Notes under the pieces: generated by a model
The model's input: only the letters and a program-made list of their open reading frames with translations
Database searches by the model: none
What the model was told of the DNA's origin: nothing
Translations under genes and position numbers: made by a program
In this document: in pieces, positions 1-9,335 of the stretch
Layout: every line of letters starts with the position of its first letter
Position numbering within the stretch: position 1 is the first letter of the stretch
Assembly (NCBI GenBank): GCA_949825045.1
Contig: OX463835.1
Location: 24,755,201 to 24,819,200 of the forward strand
Reading direction: 5' to 3'
From: Argyresthia goedartella
Taxonomy: Eukaryota > Arthropoda > Insecta > Lepidoptera > Argyresthiidae
Length of the DNA stretch: 64,000 nt

Positions 1-688
1 TCTCTACATTGGACCACTGTGGGAGAAGAAGGGCGTAGAAACTCCCACAGATTTATTTTTAGATCTCTTTTAAAAATAGGTTGTGCTTAACTAATACAAT
101 TATGATTTATTTTCATTTAATAAGCTGGAATAAATAATTACAAAATTATTAACAGCAAGGTCTGTGTTGAGCCAGATTAACCCCATACAGTCCTGTCATT
201 TAAGTAATCTTGAACATTGTAATATCCCTTTTTCGACAAAGTCGCTTTAACATGCTTTTTAAATTGCTCAAATGGCAATTTCAAAATCTCCAGAGGTATC
301 TTATTGTAGTAGAGAATGCACTGACCCTTGAAAGAATTGCTAACCTTCACGAGTCTAAAACGGGGCGCACATAGTCTGTGATTATTTCTTAGGTAAACAT
401 TACAGCTATCGCTAAGTTTGGAAAATGTTGTAAGGTTCTTGCGTACATACATAATATTTTCGAAAATAAATTGACTAGCTACTGTTAGTATGTCAATTTT
501 TTTAAAAAGCTCTCTTAAGGAGTCTGTTCGTTTTAAATTATAAATTGCTCGAATAGCTCTTTTCTGTAAAATAGAAATAGTTAGAATATCCGCTGCTTTC
601 CCCCACAACAAGATACCATAGGACATCACACTATGAAAGTAACTAAAATATACTAGCCTAGATGTAGCCACATCCGTGCTTTGTCTGA
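1..688 (-). mobile_element. LINE family A, copy 1 (3' fragment)
   Basis: This is the 3' end of a non-LTR retrotransposon of the jockey/CR1 group, read on the minus strand. Coding sequence from about 688 to the stop at 177-179 encodes the region after the polymerase motifs of a reverse transcriptase (thumb and C-terminal tail; ends KKGYYNVQDYLNDRTVWG). Below 177 lies the 3' UTR with the family's conserved block, complement of TACATTGGACCACTGTGGGA. The same block and C-terminal sequence recur at 5.9-6.2, 35.7-37.0, 38.6-42.3 and 43.3 kb. Homology to the other copies stops at about 688, so the copy is strongly 5'-truncated, and its 3' tail runs off the window. It cannot encode a working enzyme. 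Confidence 0.85.
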
Positions 689-691
689 ATG

Positions 692-1185
692 TTTCGGTAA
701 GTGAAAATAACAATTCTAAATAATAATATTTACTGTATTGTTATTTAGTACTGAAAGATGAAGACTGAGTGAAAATATATTATTTACTATTTCGGTGAGT
801 GAAAATAACTATTCTTATCATTACGTTTTATGATATTGCTATTTACACCGGTAAACCGTTGTGATGTCGCTGTTTCTGGTTCCAACGACACAGGGTATCC
901 TAGTGTGGGGCCAGAAGCAATGTATGTGCCTGTACGTCAGTGTTTATGTTATGTTATGTTTATATAATGAGTCAGTCAGTAAAAACTTATGTTTCGGTGA
1001 GTGAAAACATCTAGGTATTCTAAACATTATATTCTACTGTTTTGCTATTGATTACGGTAAACAGTTAGAGTTACTGTTAGAGTTACTGTTTCAATACGTA
1101 AGAACTACTGTTGCGGTGAGTGAAAACAACTATAATGATCATTAAATTCAACTGTTTTACGCTATTGATTATGGTAAATAGTTAA
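692..1185. repeat. Degenerate tandem repeat with TTTCGGTGAGTGAAAA motif
   Basis: Four copies of a TTTCGGTGAGTGAAAA-like motif begin at 692, 790, 992 and 1111. Each of the last three is followed 50-65 bp later by a second shared motif, GGTAAAC(C/A)GTT or a close variant (about 852, 1055, 1172), often preceded by TTGCTATTGATTA. The spacing is irregular (about 98, 202 and 119 bp), so this looks like an old array with units of roughly 100-120 bp. No coding potential is visible. Its origin (satellite remnant or interior of a DNA transposon) is unknown. Confidence 0.6.
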
Positions 1186-1213
1186 GATTCGGTCAAACAC
1201 AGCGACTAAGTGT

Positions 1214-1372
1214 CGCCGCAAACGAGCGTTTTATAGCGCGTGGCCGCCACAAGATTCAAAACGCCACCACCCGTGATCACGCGATTACCCACCTAATGGC
1301 TAATATGATACGCTGCGCATGTGTTAAAAAAGTGGCTGAAGCGCGCTTCAGTTTCCTTATTGGCCGCTTCTA
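1214..1372 (+). repeat. 159-bp direct repeat X, left copy
   Basis: The sequence starts CGCCGCAAACGAGCGTTTTA and ends TTATTGGCCGCTTCTA. It is repeated in the same orientation at 2856-3014 with only two or three visible mismatches. The two copies bracket the 1371-2857 segment exactly, much as LTRs or a very long target duplication would. It lacks the TG...CA ends of an LTR. Within it are GC-rich palindromic words (AGCGCGCT), and it has no open frame of note. Confidence 0.8.
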
Positions 1373-2102
1373 CCAAGCTTTATTTTATTTAATACTATAT
1401 ATGGTTTGATAGCTCATTAAATACTGATAAATTAGAACGATTATTGGATTTAAATGCTTAAAGACATATTACACAAATGCTAGTTTCTTCAGAGATTTTG
1501 CACTTTTTTACCCAATCAAAAATACGGACGTGATTCACTTTATCTTTTTTCCATGACTCTTAAAACCTTTCAAACTTACGTGAGATTTTAGTCAGAACCC
1601 TCCCTGAACCCGTTACCTTCATTTTGAAGCATAAGATAACTAAGTCTGGGTAAAACTAATTTTCATATTCACATTTTACGTAGTGTACTTGTTGCCCACA
1701 AGATCATTTTTATACGTTTTTCTGAAAACGTAAAAAGTACGTAAAGTTCTCTTTGGGAGCAGTTGGAACTGAAAGCTAACAGAAAATCAAATGCTAGTTG
1801 TTAAGCATGGTCTAAAATCGAGGTTTCAGAATAAATAAAAAAAACCTTGTTGGTTATCTGGAACACTGTTTTTTTATTAAATTTGTGGTAAGTGGTATTT
1901 TTGTCAGTTGCGGCGTGTTTTGGGTTCGCGATTGTTTCAAGTTATAAGGTATTTTGTCATATTGCGATAATCGTACATATTGTATTGCAATTTGATTCGT
2001 ATAAAATAAGCTTTTTAATCATGTATAATACGAATAAGAAAAAGTTTATTGCTGAGTTTTATCTATCAAAATCCTTGTGACAGAACTTAAGGACCGACTA
2101 GG
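1371..2102. mobile_element. Mariner-type non-autonomous element, truncated copy
   Basis: This is the right-hand portion of the element that is complete at 6348-7135. It keeps the right terminal repeat (complement of CCTAGTCGGTCCTTAAGTTC ending at 2102, followed by TA) but lacks the first 50 or so bases, because the duplicated segment begins inside the element at TACCAAG. Sequence identity to the complete copy looks very high, with one 5-bp indel near 1976. No transposase is encoded; the small frames in it are not credible genes. Confidence 0.75.
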
Positions 2103-2104
2103 TA

Positions 2105-2857
2105 GTTTCTAACCTCAAATCAGATAAAAAGCGATAACGAAATGTACAAATGGGCAATTGAGTACTAAAATGGTGTTGTAAAACAGCCTGTGGCCCACAA
2201 TGTCACGCTTTCCTTGATACAAAAACATATTGTTCCTGTGTTATATAATGGCATCACAATAGAGTATACAGATCAGGCGAAAAACCTTGGGGTTATTTTT
2301 GACAACCTGCTGTCTTGGTCTCCACATGTCAGTGAGGTCAGCAGACGAGTCTTTGCGTCTTTTCACTCCCTCAGGCGTTTGCAGTACTTCTTGCCACGGC
2401 AGACCAAAATCACCCTTGCTCAGTCCCTTCTTCTGCCGCTAATCGACTACGCCGATGTCTGTTGGGCGAGCGCGAACGAAGATCTACTGAACAAACTCGA
2501 ACGACTTCAGAATCTTGGGATTCGGTTTATCTTCGGGTTGCGCAAATTCGACCATGTTTCTCAATAACGCAAAGAGTTGGGGTGGCTTCCAATTCGTCGT
2601 CGCCGAGACACTCATATTCTCTCTTATCTTTTCAATATATTGAAAAACCCGCGCTACCCCAGCTACCTTCGAGACCGCTTTGAGTATCTCTTTTCAGGAG
2701 ATCGGCACCGGAGATCTCACACGGTCTCACTCTTAGCCACTCCAAGGCGTAACACCTCGGCATATGAGCACTCATTCAGGCTGCAGGCGGTTCGACTGTG
2801 GAGCGCACTACCTTGCACTATAAGAGACAGTCCCACTATTGTCTCTTTCAAAAACCG
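2105..2857 (+). pseudogene. LINE family B reverse transcriptase fragment, duplicate A
   Basis: This is the C-terminal part of a CR1/L2-like reverse transcriptase. The readable protein starts near 2190 (YTDQAKNLGVIFD, thumb region), passes an in-frame TAA at 2565-2567, and resumes in the same frame with ELGWLPIRRRRDTHILSYLF until it is cut at 2857, where repeat X begins. The fragment at 7138-8031 carries the same TAA at the same codon, so the nonsense change predates the duplication. Non-functional. The mariner-type element abuts it on the left. Confidence 0.85.
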
Positions 2858-3014
2858 CCGCAAACGAGCGTTTTATGGCGCGTGGCCGCCACAAGATTCA
2901 AAACGCCACCACCCGTGATCACGCGATTCCCCACCTAATGGCTAATATGATACGCTGCGCATGTGTTAAAAAAGTGGCTGAAGCGCGCTTCAGTTTCCTT
3001 ATTGGCCGCTTCTA
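2856..3014 (+). repeat. 159-bp direct repeat X, right copy
   Basis: Second copy of the repeat at 1214-1372, in the same orientation. It begins immediately where LINE-B sequence stops (TTCAAAAACCG) and runs into GCTCCTCGCAACGACTAATC, the presumed right portion of the host element. The near identity of the two copies suggests the bracketing event was recent relative to the decay of the LINE fragment. Confidence 0.8.
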
Positions 3015-3089
3015 GCTCCTCGCAACGACTAATCGCTGCCTGCCTGTCACACACAGCGTGTTCTACACGAGAATTTCGTCAGTCTGCAA

Positions 3090-3101
3090 GAGAGAGAGCG
3101 C

Positions 3102-3144
<43 letters not shown>
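3090..3144. repeat. (GA)n microsatellite
   Basis: A near-continuous GA dinucleotide run interrupted by GCGCGG, inside the TIR element that ends at 3236. It lies between two inverted copies of the CACACACAGCG end motif (near 3049 and 3222). Simple repeat with no gene. Confidence 0.9.
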
Positions 3145-3147
<3 letters not shown>

Positions 3148-3248
3148 AATGGCTATTCGCAGTGAGTACCCTTTCACACAAAGCGAATACTCGCTGTGAG
3201 TAGGCATTCGCAGCGATTAGTCGCTGTGTGTGACCGAGGATTTAGAAT

Positions 3249-4452
3249 TTAACTTTGATGCTCAAAATGTGATCCGCCGTTTCTGATACAAGCACGGGCC
3301 CTATTTCTTATGGTGGTGGTGGTGGTCACCTTCGGCTTCATCTCTTCCTTCATTGTGACAAATGCTTCATTTATTCTTCGTATTAACTCCTCCTTCGTTC
3401 TTATTTCGGTTGTGTAGACAAGTTCCTTGGCCCGGCCCCGGACGAAAAAATCCGTGATCGAGGAGGCCAAGGGAAGGGTGCGTCTGCCGATCCAACCCTC
3501 CGGGAAACACGCGCTCAAATAACTCCTCACATCCAAGGTCCAATGCGCTGGACAACCATCTTGTTGGTAAATTATTGGCCTTTCCTGTTCTAAGATTCCA
3601 GCTTCCGCTATAAGTTCCGGGATATCATTCTGTAGAAACTCTAACGGCCTTACTAATAAACAAAGTTATTCACGGTTTAACTTAACAGTGTTTTGTCCTT
3701 TTCATACGTCGAGTAAATATCAAATGTCAAAGCAAGACAAAACACTGTATACGTTAAACCGTAAATAACTTCTTTTATTAGTAAGGCCGTTAGTATTTGG
3801 GTCCATCCAATCTGTCTGGCAGGTAATGTGGACTAATAAGAGTTCTGCCGATTACTCCAGCCCACACGTTGACAGAGACTCTCCTCTGAAATTATTTCTG
3901 TTTCTTCTAATGCGGATTTGCGTCCTTGAGAGCCCACTCATGGAGGTTGTGAAAGTTATCGATATTCTACCTCGAAAATTTGGACTCGTCCGTCCACAGA
4001 ATACTTTTCAAACATAATGGGTCATCGATGTCCATGTACAACAAAAAGCGGCAAAACAGAATTCTTCTTGCAGGGTCATCTTCTTCTAAGCCCTGCACCC
4101 CCGTACCATGAAACGGATACTTTCCTTCAATGTGAATCGTCGTCCACACCTTCCTACTCGAAAGGCCAAGGTTTCGAGCTACTTTTCTGACGCTCGTTGT
4201 AGGATCCACAGTAAAAGCATCCAGTATTTGCCCGTCCATCTCTACGTCATGACCAGGGTTGACACCACGTACCGGATTATTGCCAATGCCAACTTACTAA
4301 GCCGACGACAGTCCCTTCAAGTGCAGAATCTGGTCACGATGCCAGCTCAGGTAAACAAGCGGCTTTGTTCGACGCGCACGATGCTGTTCCACAATAGAGG
4401 CCCTAATTCTGAAAATCAGCGAGTTACCGACATGAACTATAGCTTAAAATAA
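3249..4452 (-). pseudogene. Tc1/mariner-superfamily transposase relic, split by a MITE
   Basis: Minus-strand reading gives the parts of a DDE transposase in order. From about 4240 down there is a helix-turn-helix end (TSVRKVARNLGLSSRKVWTT), then the catalytic core start ILWTDESKFSR at about 3970-4000 (first Asp in TDES). Further frames at 3830-3960 (NIDNFHNLHEW) follow, and the C-terminal end at 3249-3530 resembles KELVYTTEIRTKEELIRRI and ends near GGSHFEHQS. Several stops and frame changes separate the blocks. The 147-bp MITE at 3644-3790 sits inside it. The catalytic second Asp region is not readable. Long inactive. Confidence 0.7.
3644..3790. mobile_element. 147-bp MITE with long inverted repeats and TA duplication
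   Basis: Left end ACGGCCTTACTAATAAACAA and the complement of the right end ACGGCCTTACTAATAAAAGA match over about 55 bp with small gaps, so the element can fold almost completely. TA flanks both sides (3642-3643 and 3791-3792), as expected for Tc1/mariner-type integration. It interrupts the transposase relic at 3249-4452, so it is younger. No coding capacity. Confidence 0.8.
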
Positions 4453-4874
4453 AGGGCAGAAACCACGCTTGTATTTAAAAAGGTTTGAATGATGAAAGCA
4501 ATTTTATTTAATTTTATTTAAGCCTCAAACAAAGTATTTTATTGCAACTCGACAATATTTTTTCAAGTTTCAATGTCTCTATTTTTTCTCTCAGTCAACA
4601 CAGATGCTTGAAACTCATGGAATACCATGAGATCAAATACACATTGAACATATCAAATTAAACTTTGAATCTTTGATACCAATTCTAACAGGTACTGTGT
4701 TTACGATTTACTGTGAAATTTGGGTATTTTTCGAAAAAAATACAAAAGATGCGGTAAAAAAAATAAAAATGGTTTTCGACTTAGATATGTTAGGCTTTAA
4801 ATGTTCGTAATTGTGTCAGCTATCAACTCCTTAAAGGACTGCACCTACCTTCCGAACACCCTGTATATGTCACC
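4453..4874. other. Unassigned AT-rich sequence
   Basis: No open frame, repeat partner in this window, or RNA gene is recognisable here. The segment is AT-rich, with poly(A)- and poly(T)-rich patches around 4500-4600 and 4725-4760. It may be the decayed flank of the transposase relic to its left. Confidence 0.4.
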
Positions 4875-5240
4875 GTAAGATTGTCAAAACCGTTAGTTTA
4901 TAATCTAATGTTTTTTTTTTGTTAGTTTACAAACTATGGATAAATTGTAAACTGTACCGTACTGCATACGATATGACGCGTTAGTTTATAATAAAACCGT
5001 TAAATTGTATACTGGTTTAAACTTAAATTGCGAACGAAATACCAGGGCAAACACTGCGGCAGCTTAGGTGAAGACTAGAGGGGGCGAGAGCAGCGAAGCC
5101 CCCGAATACTCTTCGTGTTAGGTTGACATGTAAGAACAAAAGAAACGTCAATTCTAAGCCCTGTCGGTCTGGTTCACAATTTGTGGATAGTTTACAAACT
5201 TATGTGTTAGTTTATAAACTAACGGTTTTGTCAATCTTAC
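4875..5240. mobile_element. 366-bp MITE with 28-bp inverted ends
   Basis: Left end GTAAGATTGTCAAAACCGTT (4875) and the complement of the right end GTAAGATTGACAAAACCGTT (ending 5240) match with one difference over the first 20 bp; the match continues through AGTTTATA. The interior repeats AGTTTA(T/C)AAAC words near 4923, 4981, 5190 and 5208, i.e. subterminal copies of the same palindromic motif. No transposase. The target duplication is unclear, so the superfamily is open. Confidence 0.65.
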
Positions 5241-5284
5241 CTTCCGTTCCGTACCTCAAGAGGAGGAGCCCTTATAGGATCAGT

Positions 5285-5490
5285 CGCGTGTCCATCCCTC
5301 CGGCCATCTGTCTGTCACAGACAATGTTTTTTATTTATCGAATACAAACATATAAAGTAGCCGCAACAATAACTTTGTAAACAATATTTTGCTATGTAAA
5401 ATCCAAACTATTCACTCCACACCAGCCCTACCATTGTACGGTGGTACGGAACCTTTCTTACGCGAGTCCGACTGACACTTGGCCGCTTCT
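5285..5490 (-). repeat. Dispersed retroposon fragment (minus strand)
   Basis: The complement reads GTCAGTCGGACTCGCGTAAG, then GGTTCCGTACCACCGTACAA and sequence ending in a GACAGACAG-like run. The same block lies in plus orientation at 9100-9215. From memory this word set (tgcgagtcggactcgcgc, gggttccgta) marks a very common lepidopteran retroposon, probably derived from an RTE-type LINE 3' region; I could not check this. No gene. Confidence 0.6.
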
Positions 5491-5650
5491 TTGTATTCCT
5501 TTTGGAATTCAATTTGAAGGTTATTCTTCTTTCTAGGACACTCTTCGGGTAGCCTTCTGATGTGTATATTTCGTAACCATATACATATTAGAATTTCATG
5601 AAATAGACAGAAATGAATTGAATTTCACGAGAACATCTTTTTAAAAGTAA

Positions 5651-5686
5651 TTTTATTCAGTCTACCACTAGGTAGACTGAATAAAA
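5651..5686. repeat. Perfect 16-bp hairpin
   Basis: Arms TTTTATTCAGTCTACC (5651-5666) and GGTAGACTGAATAAAA (5671-5686) are perfectly complementary around a 4-nt loop ACTA. It is isolated in non-coding sequence. It could be the remnant of a tiny palindromic insertion; no terminator role is implied in a eukaryote. Confidence 0.85.
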
Positions 5687-5894
5687 ATACTTTTTTTGTG
5701 ATATATATTTTGAACTAACACGAAGAATTCTCGGTCTTTAGACTACACCTAAGTTCTAATACGATAATGGTTACGACATATATACCTTCCCCGCAAGGGA
5801 GCTCTGAGCGCTGAATCTGTTCATTTTATTATAATTGGTCTTGATTTTCATTTCTTTTCGCTTATTCTTATTCATTTACCGATGTCATGTGCTT

Positions 5895-6156
5895 CAATGT
5901 AAAAGCGACTTTGTGAAAAAAGGGATATTACAAAGTACAAGATTACTTAATGACGGGACTGTTTGGGGTTAATCTAATCAGAATCAGAACTTGCTGTTAA
6001 TAATTTTGTAATTATTGATTTCTGATTATTAATTATATTAATTAATATTGCAACATATTTAATTAATCATAATCCATTTTTGAAAGAGATCTTAAAATCA
6101 ATCTGTGGGAGTTGCTTCGCCCTGCTTCTCTCATAGTGGTCCAATGTAGAGAAGGC
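5895..6156 (+). mobile_element. LINE family A 3' UTR fragment, copy 2 (plus strand)
   Basis: Plus-strand sequence AAGCGACTTTGTGAAAAAAG (5905 on), through GTTTGGGGTTAATCT (stop region) to CATAGTGGTCCAATGTAGAG, matches the 3' end of the minus-strand family A copies. It starts within the last 40 or so codons and ends at 6156, short of the family's true 3' tail. It is the only copy of family A in the opposite orientation. No coding potential. Confidence 0.8.
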
Positions 6157-6347
6157 GCAAACAATTATGTTTGCTTAGAAGTATACGTAAATATTTACAG
6201 TAATAAATCAATTAGCTTGGATCTAGAATCGTTTGGCAGGAGAAGAGGGGTAAAAGGGGTTAAATCTGGTTGGGGCTGGCTCCCTGATTATAACACTACC
6301 ACTCTTATTACAAGGTAATGCATATTTATCGAGTTTTAATCAAAATA

Positions 6348-7135
6348 CCTAGTCGGTCCATAAGTTCTGTCACAAATATTTTGCCGCATAGTAAATAATA
6401 CCAAGTTTTATTTTATTTAATACTATATATGGTTTGATAGCTCATTAAATACTGATAAATTAGAACGATTATTGGATTTAAATGCTTAAAGACATATTAC
6501 ACAAATGCTAGTTTCTTCAGAGATTTTGCACTTTTTTACCCAATCAAAAGTACGGACGTGATTCACTTTATCTTTTTTCCATGACTCTTAAAACCTTTCA
6601 AACTTACGTGAGATTTTAGTCAGAACCCTCCCTGAACCCGTTACCTTCATTTTGAAGCATAAGATAACTAAGTCTGGGTAAAACTAATTTTCATATTCAC
6701 ATTTTACGTAGTGTACTTGTTGCCCACAAGATCATTTTTATACGTTTTTCTGAAAACGTAAAAAGTACGTAAAGTTCTCTTTGGGAGCAGTTGGAACTGA
6801 AAGCTAACAGAAAATCAAATGCTAGTTGTTAAGCATGGTCTAAAACCGAGGTTTCAGAATAAATAAAAAAAACCTTGTTGGTTATCTGGAACACTGTTTT
6901 TTTATTAAATTTGTGGTAAGTGGTATTTTTGTCAGTTGCGTCGTGTTTTGGGTTCGCGATTGTTTCAAGTTATAAGGTATTTTGTCATATTGCGATAATC
7001 GTACAAAATGTATTGTATTGCAATTTGATTCGTATAAAATAAGCTTTTTAATCATGTATAATACGAATAAGAAAAAGTTTATTGCTGAGTTTTATCTATC
7101 AAAATCCTTGTGACAGAACTTAAGGACCGACTAGG
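6348..7135. mobile_element. 788-bp mariner-type non-autonomous element
   Basis: The terminal inverted repeats are CCTAGTCGGTCCATAAGTTC at 6348 and the complement CCTAGTCGGTCCTTAAGTTC at 7135. They agree over about 28 bp (continuing TGTCACAA) with one mismatch, and are flanked by TA on both sides (6346-6347, 7136-7137). TA target and 28-bp ends fit Tc1/mariner. The interior is AT-rich and has no transposase. It adjoins LINE-B sequence on the right, and both were copied together into the 1371-2857 duplicate. Confidence 0.8.
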
Positions 7136-7890
7136 TAGTTTCTAACCTCAAATCAGATAAAAAGCGATAACAAAATGTACAAATGGGCAATCGAGTACTA
7201 AAATGGTGTTGTAAAACAGCCTGTGGCCCACAATGTCACGCTTTCCTTGATACAAAAACATATTGTTCCTGTGTTATATAATGGCATCACAATAGAGTAT
7301 ACAGATCAGGCGAAAAACCTTGGGGTTATTTTTGACAACCTGCTGTCTTGGTCTCCACATGTCAGTGAGGTCAGCAGACGAGTCTTTGCGTCTTTTCACT
7401 CCCTCAGGCGTTTGCAGTACTTCTTGCCACGGCAGACCAAAATCACCCTTGCTCAGTCCCTTCTTCTGCCGCTAATCGACTACGCCGATGTCTGTTGGGC
7501 GAGCGCGAACGAAGATCTACTGAACAAACTCGAACGACTTCAGAATCTTGGGATTCGGTTTATCTTCGGGTTGCGCAAATTAGATCATGTTTCTCAATAA
7601 CGCAAAGAGTTGGGGTGGCTTCCAATTCGTCGTTGCCGAGACACTCATATTCTCTCTTATCTTTTCAATATATTGAAAAACCCGCGCTACCCCAGCTACC
7701 TTCGAGACCGCTTTGAGTATCTCTTTTCAGGAGATCGGCACCGGAGATCTCACACGGTCTCACTCTTAGCCACTCCAAGGCGTAACACCTCGGCATATGA
7801 GCACTCATTCAGGCTGCAGGCGGTTCGACTGTGGAGCGCACTACCTTGCACTATTAGAGACAGTCCCACTATTGTCTCTTTCAAAAACCG
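6399..7890. repeat. Segmental duplicate of 1371-2857
   Basis: This span is nearly identical to 1371-2857 across the mariner-type element and the LINE-B fragment, with scattered single-base changes and one 5-bp insertion (ATGTATTGTATTG region near 7009). The left breakpoint is TACCAAG inside the mariner-type element; the right breakpoint is TTCAAAAACCG inside LINE-B. Because it crosses from one element into another and shares the LINE-B nonsense codon, it is a true duplication and not two independent insertions. Confidence 0.85.
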
Positions 7891-8031
7891 GGTAAAAGAG
7901 CACTTCCTCTCTCATTCATGAGAGTTATAGTATGTTATATATCATTATAATATATAAACTATATTTGCAGGTATATGTATGTATTGTATTTAGTAGTCTG
8001 GTATATAAGTATTTTATTTTCCGTATTTTAT
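7138..8031 (+). pseudogene. LINE family B reverse transcriptase fragment, duplicate B
   Basis: This is the longer copy of the CR1/L2-like C-terminal region. The readable protein from about 7223 has an in-frame TAA at 7598-7600, then continues in frame to a stop at 7919-7921 (...SFKNRVKEHFLSHS). The 3' UTR continues to 8031, where it departs from the third copy at 10509. The polymerase domain proper is missing upstream. Non-functional; useful as a reference for the truncated duplicate at 2105-2857. Confidence 0.85.
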
Positions 8032-8344
8032 TGAAATTGCTTAGGTCAGTCAGAAAACTTAGGAAAGAGGGAGAAAATTCGCGCACACTACACAACAAAT
8101 AAAAAACGAATCGAAAACAAACAAATGTCAAATGGTCCGGAATGCAAGGCCGGCCGGGTACGTTCCAATTCACTAACATAATTGTTGGGAATACAATATT
8201 TGAATAAATAGTAGAAACAATATTATAAGCTCTTGTCATTTTGTCGTATAATTTATAATATTTTTCAGTTAGATTTATTATTTTGAGAATGTTTTTCTAG
8301 TTTCTTATTATAAATATTCACAACTTTCAGCAAAAAGTTCATAG

Positions 8345-8655
8345 CATCAAACGGAACGTTTTGTTGTGGTGTTTCTTTAATGAAAAAATAAAAGTGATAA
8401 TAACATTTCACAAAATAAAGATTTAACAAGCGACATCTCGAGGGCGGTGTCAGAACTAAATTCATGCTCACAAAGCTAAGGAATCTCAATAAAGAGGAGT
8501 GATGAGCCCATGGTCAGCTCTGAGAGCGAGCCATCAAAAGTGACAGCTATCACGCTGAAAGCTGACAACAAACTTATAACAGCAACCAACAGCGACTCCT
8601 GGCGCTCCATGATTGTTTATTTCCTCACTTATTCACCCAAAACAAAGCTAATATA
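8345..8655 (+). repeat. Dispersed repeat, two blocks shared with 34.6-35.3 kb
   Basis: Block 1 (8345-8487, with GGAACGTTTTGTTGTGGTGT) resembles the complement of 34637-34790. Block 2 (8517-8655, with GAGCGAGCCATCAAAAGTGA) resembles the complement of 35190-35325. Identity is roughly 80 percent by eye. The order of the two blocks is swapped between loci. No coding sequence is convincing in either copy. Class unknown; a Helitron-like or MITE-like element, or the ends of a larger element, would fit. Confidence 0.55.
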
Positions 8656-9099
8656 TTCGCCAATTTTAAGTACGTCACGCGTATTATTATAATTATTTTT
8701 TTGTGAATTAGATAAAAAATAAATATGTTAACATATTACTACTAGTACTAGCTTACATGCTTAATAAATATTAAAAAAATAATACTTGCAAATAGGCTAT
8801 TTTATTTTGAGCTTTTTTTACCTATTTGTGGATATTACGAAAGCGCGTGAAAATTTTGACCTGAATATGTATGGTTTTTCACAATAAAGTTACATTCCCG
8901 ATAAAATATAACACATAATTGAAATAACACAAAGTTTTACTTAACTTAAAATAGCAACTAAAACAACTTCATTTGCACGCACAATATCAGTTATTGCACT
9001 TCAACGGTCTCGCACTCTTTGATAAAGCATTTAAGATGTCCAGACTACCTAATTTAAGTTTTGCGAATGAGTGTGAGAATGTCTGCATTTTAACAACAG

Positions 9100-9215
9100 C
9101 AAAAAAACGGTCAAGTGCGAGTCGAACTCGCGCACGAAGGGTTCCTTACCACCGTACAATGGTAGGGATGGTGTGGAGTGAAAAGTTCGGATTTTACATA
9201 GTAAAATGTTGTTTA
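9100..9215 (+). repeat. Dispersed retroposon fragment (plus strand)
   Basis: Contains AAAAACGGTCAAGTGCGAGT, CGAACTCGCGCACGAAGGGT and TACCACCGTACAATGGTAGG, and continues into TTGTTTACAAAGTTATTG. The complement of 5370-5490 carries the same blocks. These words match my recollection of a widespread lepidopteran retroposon. No gene. Confidence 0.65.
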
Positions 9216-9335
9216 CAAAGTTATTGGTGTGGCTACTTTTACACTCCATGTACACATGCTCTCGTAATTACAGTACGTAACAAGGTGCATGCATAAGTTT
9301 GTATGTGGTTAACAGATAAATAAAATATTGTTTTC

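Larger units (their letters stand above)
1191..3236. mobile_element. Composite DNA element with terminal inverted repeats
   Basis: The left end CGGTCAAACACAGCGACTAA (from 1191) and the complement of the right end CGGTCACACACAGCGACTAA (ending 3236) match at 19 of 20 bases, which suggests terminal inverted repeats. A third internal copy of the CACACACAGCG motif lies near 3049-3060. The interior holds two 159-bp direct repeats, the duplicated mariner/LINE-B segment between them, and a (GA)n run. No target-site duplication is evident and no transposase is encoded, so the superfamily is not assigned and the element is non-autonomous at best. Confidence 0.5.

Noticed and set aside
1892..2080. 62-codon frame starting at a non-ATG codon
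   Set aside because: It lies inside the mariner-type non-autonomous element, is hydrophobic by AT-rich composition, and has no homologous motif.
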